64,000 nucleotides of DNA from positions 1,488,001 to 1,552,000 of the forward strand of contig OZ251484.1 in assembly GCA_965242665.1 (NCBI GenBank), in the 5' to 3' direction. How positions within the stretch are numbered: position 1 is the first letter of the stretch; each line of letters starts with the position of its first letter. The stretch comes from VXLM01 sp965242665. Lineage in GTDB: Bacteria > Chloroflexota > Dehalococcoidia > Lucifugimonadales > VXLM01. Under the pieces are notes generated by a model that saw only the letters and a list, made by a program, of their open reading frames with translations, was not told the origin of the DNA and ran no database searches. The position numbers and the translations under genes were made by a program. Positions 58,337 through 64,000 of the stretch are shown here, piece after piece.

Positions 58337-59797
58337 ATGCCAACTGCTGATATGGTACGGATGGCGCATCTGATGCGCCGCGCAGGAATGGGGGCGACCC
58401 GCGCAGAGCTGGAAGCGCTGGTAGAGCGCGGGTATGAGGCGGTGGTGGACGACCTGATCCACCCGGAGCGGTTTTCGCACGGGGGCCCAGACGTAATCCT
58501 CCCGTACTTGCACGGGCCGCTGCCTGCGGAGCCGTTCCCGGACGATGACGAGGACATCTTGCTGCGGTACTACCGCGGCATCGGCGCGCCCGGCGCGACA
58601 TCGCCGGGGAAGTGGATATACCAGATGGTGAACTCGAAACGTCCGCTGCGGGAGAAGACGGCGTTGATGTGGCACCATGTCTTTGCATGCGCGCCGTCCA
58701 AATCGGCTCATCCAAGAACGAACCGCCGCCAACTCGAACTGTTTCGGAGAGTTGGCCTGTCGAACTTCCGGACGATCCTACTGGAGCTCTGCAAGGATCC
58801 CTCGATGCTCTTTTGGCTGGACAACAACGAGAACCACAAGGACGAGCCAAACGAGAACTTTGGTCGAGAGCTGTTGGAGTTGTTCTCCATGGGAGTAGGA
58901 AACTACACCGAGGAGGACGTGAAGAACTCCGCATACGCCTTTACCGGGTGGAGCTTCGTGCAGCCGGCGCATGGGGCTGTGCCGTACGGGAAGTGGGCGA
59001 CGCGGTTCGAGTTCCGCGAGGATGACCACGACTTCGGCGAGAAGACGTTCTTGGGAGTGACCGGCCCCCTCGACGGGGCGGACATCGTCGACACGGTAGT
59101 AGAGCAGCCCGCGGCCGCGCGGTTCATCTCCCGCCACTTGTACAACTTCTTCGTCGCGGACGAGCCGCCAGTGGCGGCATGGAACGAGATACCGCCCCAA
59201 GACCCGCAGGCAGTCGATACGCTCATGGGGGCGTACTTCGAGTCAGGCGGAAGCATCGCCCACATGCTGGGGGTGTTGTTCAACTCGGACTTCTTCGCCG
59301 ATGCGCGATTCAAGAAGGTCAAGAGTCCGACGGAGTTGGTGAGCGGCGTGCTGAAACTGGTCGGAACGTACCGAGAGCCGCGCCCAGGCATAGACCAGTA
59401 CAGCAAGGCTGCGGACGTGATGGGGCAGTCTCTGATGTCGCCGCTGACGGTCGAAGGATGGCAGACCGGCGCAGGGTGGATCAACGGAGGCACGCTGAAC
59501 GAGCGGGTCAACTTTGCCGTGGAGGAGGTGTCCGACCCGCAAAAGCCGGGCGTGCGGGACATCATCGAGCGGCTGCGGAGTCGAAATGGGCACGCGTTGT
59601 CTCCGGAGGAGCTCGTGGACGGGTGCCTCGACCTGATCGGGCCGATAGAGGTCGGGGAGGAGACGCGGAGGGAGTTGATCGAGGAGGCGTCCGCGCAGGG
59701 AGACGTCGTCTTCGACGGGAACGGCGGAAGGGCCGAGGAGCGTGTAGTGCAGATGCTTCAGCTGCTCGTATCGACCCGTGAGTTTCAGTTTGGATAG
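58337..59797 (+). CDS. DUF1800 family protein
   Basis: The 486-residue protein has the DUF1800 (PF08811) pattern: HLMRRAGMGATRAELEALV at the N-terminus, LREKTALMWHHVFAC, DPSMLFWLDNNENHKDEPNE, NFGRELLELFSMGVGNYTEE (the N-F-A-R-E-L-x-E-L-F-x-x-G signature) and DFRGEKTFLG-like with GWQTGAGWINGGTL. Function is unknown; the family always accompanies DUF1501 proteins and is thought to act outside the cytoplasm. No signal peptide is evident here. The ATG at 58337 follows GGAGGAGGGA. The DUF1501 gene follows after 59 nt. Confidence 0.9.
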   Translation: MPTADMVRMAHLMRRAGMGATRAELEALVERGYEAVVDDLIHPERFSHGGPDVILPYLHGPLPAEPFPDDDEDILLRYYRGIGAPGATSPGKWIYQMVNSKRPLREKTALMWHHVFACAPSKSAHPRTNRRQLELFRRVGLSNFRTILLELCKDPSMLFWLDNNENHKDEPNENFGRELLELFSMGVGNYTEEDVKNSAYAFTGWSFVQPAHGAVPYGKWATRFEFREDDHDFGEKTFLGVTGPLDGADIVDTVVEQPAAARFISRHLYNFFVADEPPVAAWNEIPPQDPQAVDTLMGAYFESGGSIAHMLGVLFNSDFFADARFKKVKSPTELVSGVLKLVGTYREPRPGIDQYSKAADVMGQSLMSPLTVEGWQTGAGWINGGTLNERVNFAVEEVSDPQKPGVRDIIERLRSRNGHALSPEELVDGCLDLIGPIEVGEETRRELIEEASAQGDVVFDGNGGRAEERVVQMLQLLVSTREFQFG

Positions 59798-59856
59798 CAG
59801 ACGGACCGCGGCAACCGGTGTGCCGGCGGTCGAGCCTCACTCGGAAGGAGGATGAG

Positions 59857-60990
59857 ATGACAAGCGCGGAAAGAGACCCTGTATTGGTGATTGTGCAGCT
59901 GGTGGGGGGGAACGACTTCATGAACACGGTGATTCCGTACACGAACCCGTTGTACCGCGACGCGCGGCCTGGGCTGGCGTTCTCCGAGGATGAGGTGCTT
60001 CCCATCGACGAGGAGTTGGCGTTCAATCCGCACGCCGCCCCCCTGAAGGCCATGTACGACGCGGGAAAGATGGCGGTGGTTCAAGGAGTCGGGTATCCGA
60101 ATTCGAGCCGTTCGCACTTTCGGAGCACGTACATATGGCACACGTGCGAGCCGGAGACGATCGCGACGGAGGGATGGTTGGGGCAGGCCATCGGAGAGAT
60201 GGATCCCGGGAAGGAAAACCCCCTGTCAGGGGTGAATTTTGGGCGGGGACTGCCGCAGTCGATGGTGTCCAAGGGCGTGCCAGTTACGTCCGTCGGAGAC
60301 TTGGACGACTACGGGTTGATGACGAGCATTCCGGACCCAGACCGCCGGCAATCGTCGTTGGAGCGCTTCAAGAAGATGTACGCGCCGGTTGCAGGCACGG
60401 GGCCGGTCATGGACTATCTCAGCGAGACCGGCCAGGGCGTACTCACCGGGGCGGACGACCTCAAGAAGGCCCCCGCGGCGTATCGGTCGGATGTAGAGTA
60501 CGCTTCCAACCCGTTGGCGCAGAGCCTCCGCGATACCGCACGCGTTCACCTGGCAGACCTGGGCACGCGCGTCTTCCACACGAGCCACGGCGACTACGAT
60601 ACGCACTCGCGGCAAGAGATGACGCACGAACGAGACATGGTCGAGCTCTCCGGGGCAATCGTGGACTTCTTCCAGGACTTGGAAGACCACGACGCCGCGG
60701 ACAACGTGTTGATGCTGGTATGGACGGAGTTCGGACGGCGGCTAGCGGACAACGGGTCGGGCACAGACCACGGATCCGGCGGGGGAGCCTTCCTCATCGG
60801 CAACATGGTCGAGGGCGGCTTGTATGCGGAGTATCCGTCGCTGGAGCAGCCCAAGCTCGCGAACGGAGAAGACCTGGCGCACACCTACGACTTCCGCGGC
60901 CTGTACGCAACGATCTTGGATCAGTACCTGGGCATCGACCCAAACCCGATCGTCGGGGGAACATTCGAGCAGGTGCCGGTGTTTGGGTAG
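59857..60990 (+). CDS. DUF1501 family protein
   Basis: The 377-residue protein shows LVIVQLVGGNDFMNTVIPYT (family L-x-G-G-N-D-x-x-N), DELAFNPHAAPLKAMYDAGK, GVGYPNSSRSHFRS, DYDTHSRQ and VLMLVWTEFGRRLADNGSGT with DHG. DUF1501 belongs to the alkaline phosphatase/sulfatase-like superfamily. Most members begin with a twin-arginine leader; here none is present before the first strand, so either the protein is cytosolic or export relies on its DUF1800 partner. The ATG at 59857 has AAGGAGGATG before it. It forms a pair with the preceding gene. Confidence 0.9.
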   Translation: MTSAERDPVLVIVQLVGGNDFMNTVIPYTNPLYRDARPGLAFSEDEVLPIDEELAFNPHAAPLKAMYDAGKMAVVQGVGYPNSSRSHFRSTYIWHTCEPETIATEGWLGQAIGEMDPGKENPLSGVNFGRGLPQSMVSKGVPVTSVGDLDDYGLMTSIPDPDRRQSSLERFKKMYAPVAGTGPVMDYLSETGQGVLTGADDLKKAPAAYRSDVEYASNPLAQSLRDTARVHLADLGTRVFHTSHGDYDTHSRQEMTHERDMVELSGAIVDFFQDLEDHDAADNVLMLVWTEFGRRLADNGSGTDHGSGGGAFLIGNMVEGGLYAEYPSLEQPKLANGEDLAHTYDFRGLYATILDQYLGIDPNPIVGGTFEQVPVFG

Positions 60991-61024
60991 GGGCGGAGGG
61001 TACGAGAGAAAGGAGAGTTCAAAG

Positions 61025-61801
61025 ATGGAACGGGATGTCAGGGAGTTTCTGGAGGAAATCGGCAGAGAGGAGTTGGTAGCCCGTGGCGTGCTGAAGCGCG
61101 TGCAAAGGTCGGATGGCAAGCAGTACCAACTAAGAGGCACAAGTATCGGCCCACTGCAAGACCTGATGCGCGAATACAACGTGACGCGCTTGGTGGGCCG
61201 GGATCGGAGATGGTTTCTCAGAATCGACGGTGAATTCGCCAATTCGCTAGCGTGGACACGGGAGGGCGAAATCAAAAGTGGCAATGTGAGCCAATTGTCC
61301 AAGAAAGGGAACCTGTTCATAAACCAGAAAGACAACATCAACCCGTGGTACAAGTCCAACGGACCTGAAGATTCATCGGGACCTGAAGGTTCAGATGATC
61401 CACCGGGACCTGAAGTTCTACAGGATTCACCTTCTTCGTTCGCCTTGGAAAGGGATCTTCAGCGTACCTTGCGCGGCAACATCGAGCAGTTGGAGCCGGG
61501 CCTCAAGATCACTGATGGGGGCACCGAGCGAACGATCGATGCTGGGAGGATCGACATCACGGCCGAAGACGGCGACGGCAACATTGTCGTCATCGAGTTG
61601 AAGGCCGGAACGGCGGGGATGGACAGCATCGGGCAGATCTTGTCCTATATGGGGAGTATCGAGAGTCCCGAGGGGAAGGACGTTCGAGGTATCCTCGTCG
61701 CCTACGACTTCGATCGCCGATTGGTCTTGGCGACCAACGCGGCACCCAACGTCTCCTTGAAGGCGTATTCGGTGCAGTTCACGTTCGAGGACCGTGGATG
61801 A
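61025..61801 (+). CDS. NucS/DUF91-type endonuclease-like protein
   Basis: The 258-residue protein has an unrecognised N-terminal part (1-105) with basic stretches, then an acidic linker with short repeats (GPEDSSGPEGSDDPPGPE) and a C-terminal NucS-like nuclease domain (about 135-258): DLQRTLRGNIEQLEPGL, GRIDITAEDGDGNIVVIELK, with the D ... E-x-K active-site set, and IGQILSYMGS. EndoMS/NucS cleaves mismatched DNA in archaea and Actinobacteria. Here the N-terminal half does not look like the NucS dimerisation domain, so it may be a restriction-type enzyme. The ATG has AAAGGAGAG before it. A truncated DNA methyltransferase start lies 72 nt downstream. Confidence 0.72.
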   Translation: MERDVREFLEEIGREELVARGVLKRVQRSDGKQYQLRGTSIGPLQDLMREYNVTRLVGRDRRWFLRIDGEFANSLAWTREGEIKSGNVSQLSKKGNLFINQKDNINPWYKSNGPEDSSGPEGSDDPPGPEVLQDSPSSFALERDLQRTLRGNIEQLEPGLKITDGGTERTIDAGRIDITAEDGDGNIVVIELKAGTAGMDSIGQILSYMGSIESPEGKDVRGILVAYDFDRRLVLATNAAPNVSLKAYSVQFTFEDRG

Positions 61802-61872
61802 TCTGCAACCTTCTCCTCTGGCGCGCAGCATGAACGACAAGCGACTCCGCTATCGAAACTGTCCGCATTAGG

Positions 61873-61956
61873 ATGGCGATGACGAACAACCGCAACTTCG
61901 ACAACCGAACGCTGTTCTGGGGAGACAACATCGACTTCATACGCGCCATGAAGTAG
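61873..61956 (+). pseudogene. Remnant of a site-specific DNA methyltransferase (N-terminus only)
   Basis: The 27-codon frame reads NRNFDNRTLFWGDNIDFIRA, then MK and a TAG stop. This is the typical start of N4/N6 DNA methyltransferases of the type seen in R-M and orphan MTases (x-N-R-T-L-F-x-G-D-N-I-D-F-L-R-x-M). The catalytic D-P-P-F part that should follow is missing, and the next gene starts 43 nt later. It appears to be what is left after a deletion next to the nuclease gene. Confidence 0.6.
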
Positions 61957-61998
61957 TCCGACGCGCGCGTCCGCGCCGATTTGCATACACGGAGGTAC

Positions 61999-63042
61999 AT
62001 GATGCCGCAGCCATACGCGCTATTGCGAGCTGGATTTCCATACATGAAGACCGTCGGAGTCAAGGGGCTCATCGACGACCCGTTGGACGTCGCCTTCGGG
62101 AACGACGGACGGGTGTACGTGCTTGGATCCGCGCCGATCCGCATCACGACCATCGACCACGCGGATCTCGGCACGATCGGTGTGCGGGCGAACGGCGTGG
62201 ACTACGGAATGGACGGGGAGGCGATTACGGTGGACGAGGGGGAGTTGTTCATGCCGGCGCAGGTTGCATTGGACAGAGAGGAAAATCTCTACGTATCGGA
62301 TGAGGCTTGCCATACGATCTCCATCTTCTCTCGGGACGGGGATTTCCTTGGACGGTGGGGAGAGTACGGGAGCGGGGACGGCCAGTTGAATCGGCCGTCG
62401 GGCATGGTGTTCGATGCGGACGAGAATCTCTTGGTCGTGGATACGATGAACCACCGCGTCCAGAAGTTCACCAAGGAGGGGCGTTTCCTGATGGGTTGGG
62501 GCGGGTTTGGGAGCGGGGCGGGAGCGTTCGACACGCCGTGGGGGATCGACGTGGACGACGACGGCAATGTGTACGTATCGGACTGGCGCAACGATAGGGT
62601 GCAGAAGTTCGACTCGGAGGGCGAGTTCGTCTTCCAGTTCGGCAGGACTGGCGTTGGGCGGGGTGAGTTTGTGCGGCCTGCGGGGTTGGCGGTGGACAGC
62701 GACTTCGACATCTACGTTTGCGATTGGGGAAACAACCGGATTCAGTTGTTCACGCCTGATGGTCGGTACGTTCAGCAGTTCACCGGGGATGCGACGCTTT
62801 CCGAGCCTGCGGTCGCCGCGATGCGGACTCGTTTGCGGACAGTGCGGCTGCGCACGATGGCGGACTTGGAGACGGAGAAGATGTTTCGCGGGCCGCGGTC
62901 CGTTCGGGTGGACGCGGACGGCCTGATGTGGGTGCCTGACTTCGAGTCGTACCGCTTGCAGGTGTACCGCAAGGAGGCGTTTCGGTTGGAGCCGCATCAG
63001 CTCGCGCCGCCGTTGAAGGCGCCGTCGCTTCAGCCGAACTAG
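61999..63042 (+). CDS. NHL-repeat six-bladed propeller protein
   Basis: The protein of about 347 residues has at least five NHL units: FMPAQVALDREENLYVSDEA, GQLNRPSGMVFDADENLLVV with DTMNHRVQKF, GAFDTPWGIDVDDDGNVYVS with DWRNDRVQKF, and FVRPAGLAVDSDFDIYVCD with WGNNRIQLF. Between blades the typical FGSGxGxF loops are present. NHL propellers bind ligands or proteins; related enzymes include peptidylglycine lyases and lactonases. There is no signal peptide. GGAGGT lies just before two adjacent ATGs (61999 and 62002); the second has better spacing. A second propeller gene lies two genes downstream. Confidence 0.85.
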   Translation: MMPQPYALLRAGFPYMKTVGVKGLIDDPLDVAFGNDGRVYVLGSAPIRITTIDHADLGTIGVRANGVDYGMDGEAITVDEGELFMPAQVALDREENLYVSDEACHTISIFSRDGDFLGRWGEYGSGDGQLNRPSGMVFDADENLLVVDTMNHRVQKFTKEGRFLMGWGGFGSGAGAFDTPWGIDVDDDGNVYVSDWRNDRVQKFDSEGEFVFQFGRTGVGRGEFVRPAGLAVDSDFDIYVCDWGNNRIQLFTPDGRYVQQFTGDATLSEPAVAAMRTRLRTVRLRTMADLETEKMFRGPRSVRVDADGLMWVPDFESYRLQVYRKEAFRLEPHQLAPPLKAPSLQPN

Positions 63043-63077
63043 AGGCGCGAGAGCGTTGGAATGTCGGAGGAACTGCG

Positions 63078-63509
63078 ATGACGAATCCGTTGGTCGGGGC
63101 GTGGAGGCTGGTCTCATACGAGGCTCACGGGCCTGGCGGCGTGCTGTATCCGCTGGGTGAGGACGCGATGGGCTATATCATGTACACGCCGGACGGCTAT
63201 ATGTCGGTGTCGATGATGGCTGCGGGGCGGCGAAATTTCGCGGACGGAGACATGCTTTCGGGGACGAATGATGAGAAGATCGAGGCGGCGGAGACGTATG
63301 TTTCGTACTGTGGAAGGTACGATTATCAGGGAGACCGCGTCGTGCACATGGTAGAAACGGCGTTCTTTCCGAACCGAGTTGGGACGGAGCAGATTCGATA
63401 CGTCGAATTGGACAGAGACACCCTGACGCTGCACACGCCGCCGATGGTGTTGGGCGGGGTATCGAGGCAAGGGCGGATCGTGTGGCGGAGAGCGGCGTCC
63501 GTCGAATGA
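63078..63509 (+). CDS. Lipocalin-like domain protein
   Basis: The 143-residue protein matches the Lipocalin_5 (PF13924) family: NPLVGAWRLVSYEAHGPGG, a GYIMYTPDGYMSVSMMA strand pair, TYVSYCGRYDYQGDRVVHMV and an end reading RQGRIVWRRA. These small beta-barrels bind hydrophobic ligands and often lie with catabolic genes. There is no signal peptide. GGAGGAACT precedes the ATG by 7 nt. It lies between two propeller genes in one plus-strand run. Confidence 0.85.
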   Translation: MTNPLVGAWRLVSYEAHGPGGVLYPLGEDAMGYIMYTPDGYMSVSMMAAGRRNFADGDMLSGTNDEKIEAAETYVSYCGRYDYQGDRVVHMVETAFFPNRVGTEQIRYVELDRDTLTLHTPPMVLGGVSRQGRIVWRRAASVE

Positions 63510-63574
63510 TTGGCGCGCGCCAGCCCGGACAGATCTCCGGGACGCGGGCTAGTCGGCATTCTAGGAGTAGAGCG

Positions 63575-64000
63575 ATGGCAATACTTGGCGGCGGGGCATA
63601 CAGATACGAAGTATCGGGGGACGAGTGGGGTGACCTGCCGGATGGTTGGTCGTACAGAGAGGCCACGTCGGTGGCGGTGGACGCGAACGACATGGTGTAC
63701 GTGTTCAACCGGGGAGAGCACCCGGTGATCGTCCTCGACCGTGATGGGAGGTTCGTCGAATCGTGGGGCGAAGGGATTTTTACGAGTCCGCATGGGGCGG
63801 CCGTCGGTCCGGACGACTCTTTGTACTGCGTCGATGCAGGAGACCACACGATCCGCAAGTTCAGGCTCGACGGTCGGCTGCTGATGACGTTGGGGGAGAA
63901 GGGCAGGGCGTCGGAGCGCCTCAGCGGGGAGCCGTTTCGCAATCCGACTCATATCGCAGTAGACCGGAACAGCGGAGACCTCTACGTTGCAGACGGGTAC
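63575..64000 (+). CDS. NHL-repeat propeller protein (partial, runs off window)
   Basis: ATG at 63575 with GGAG 8 nt upstream; 142 codons to the end of the window. The protein reads YREATSVAVDANDMVYVFNR, HPVIVLDRDGRFVESWGEG, FTSPHGAAVGPDDSLYCVDA and GDHTIRKFRLDGRLLMTLG, then FRNPTHIAVDRNSGDLYVAD. These are NHL blades as in peptidyl-alpha-hydroxyglycine alpha-amidating lyase-like proteins. It differs from the propeller at 61999, so it is not a recent copy. Confidence 0.85.
   Translation, partial: MAILGGGAYRYEVSGDEWGDLPDGWSYREATSVAVDANDMVYVFNRGEHPVIVLDRDGRFVESWGEGIFTSPHGAAVGPDDSLYCVDAGDHTIRKFRLDGRLLMTLGEKGRASERLSGEPFRNPTHIAVDRNSGDLYVADGY

Noticed and set aside
57963..58373. Plus-strand frame with an AAAGGAGG-like site in the rho-DUF1800 gap
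   Set aside because: Product is Pro/Ser/Arg-rich, includes degenerate repeat sequence, and overlaps the start of the DUF1800 gene in another frame.

Overview
The window is high-GC bacterial DNA, densely coding, with genes on both strands. Several traits point, as inference only, to an uncultivated Chloroflexota-like lineage (Dehalococcoidia/SAR202 type). These are lipoproteins with long Thr-Pro linkers, MacB-type ABC systems with very large FtsX-like permeases, a DUF1800/DUF1501 pair, NHL-type propellers, an L-2-hydroxyglutarate oxidase-like enzyme and a Rho factor. No rRNA, tRNA or CRISPR array was recognised.

Layout. 0-7 kb: a partial pilin-like membrane protein, a metallophosphoesterase, adenine phosphoribosyltransferase, an amidohydrolase, a YhhQ/VUT queuosine-precursor transporter and a YihY-type membrane protein with an unusual repetitive N-terminus. 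7-18 kb (all minus strand): a Tat-leader mini-gene, L-2-hydroxyglutarate oxidase, a class III aminotransferase coupled to a VTT-domain membrane protein, and then a compact accessory block. That block holds an Smr protein, a HEPN (Swt1-type) protein with an Ada-like zinc module, a 47-residue membrane protein behind a near-consensus promoter, an SPFH protein carrying the same zinc module, a coiled-coil protein, an excisionase-like HTH protein and a THUMP-type methyltransferase. 18-23 kb (plus): a MoaD/ThiS-like protein with a long tail, a DapA-family aldolase/lyase, ribosomal protein S21, an HtrA-like lipoprotein protease and membrane or lipoproteins. 23.6-27.1 kb (minus): three tandem paralogues with a restriction-subunit-like PD-(D/E)XK domain fused to 34-residue repeats, plus a small membrane protein.

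27-38 kb (plus): an unrecognised 466-residue protein, then a MacB-like operon of two giant permeases and two ATPases, one with an AbrB-like tail. 38-47 kb (minus): a flavoprotein, a small membrane protein coupled to a methyltransferase, a TolB-propeller/LRR lipoprotein, a DUF4349-PKD lipoprotein and a VWA lipoprotein. 47-56 kb (plus): an XRE-TM-TPR protein, a GT2 glycosyltransferase, an SMR-like subunit, and two tandem copies of a multi-membrane-span protein ending in 121-residue repeats. The first copy is broken by a 23-C homopolymer tract. 56-64 kb: rho (minus), then plus-strand DUF1800, DUF1501, a NucS/DUF91 nuclease with a DNA-methyltransferase remnant, NHL propellers and a lipocalin-like protein.

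A REP-like palindrome family (ATTCCCGC-N-GCGGGAAT core) is scattered through 1.5-23 kb, often capping tandem 21-22 nt half-units, and is essentially absent from 23-58 kb. By eye, the plus strand is C-rich up to about 57.6 kb and G-rich after 58.3 kb.

Best candidates for undescribed biology are the PD-(D/E)XK/34-residue-repeat trio, the HEPN/SPFH/Ada-like zinc block, and the poly-C repeat-protein locus. Start codons were chosen by Shine-Dalgarno match and protein family where possible.
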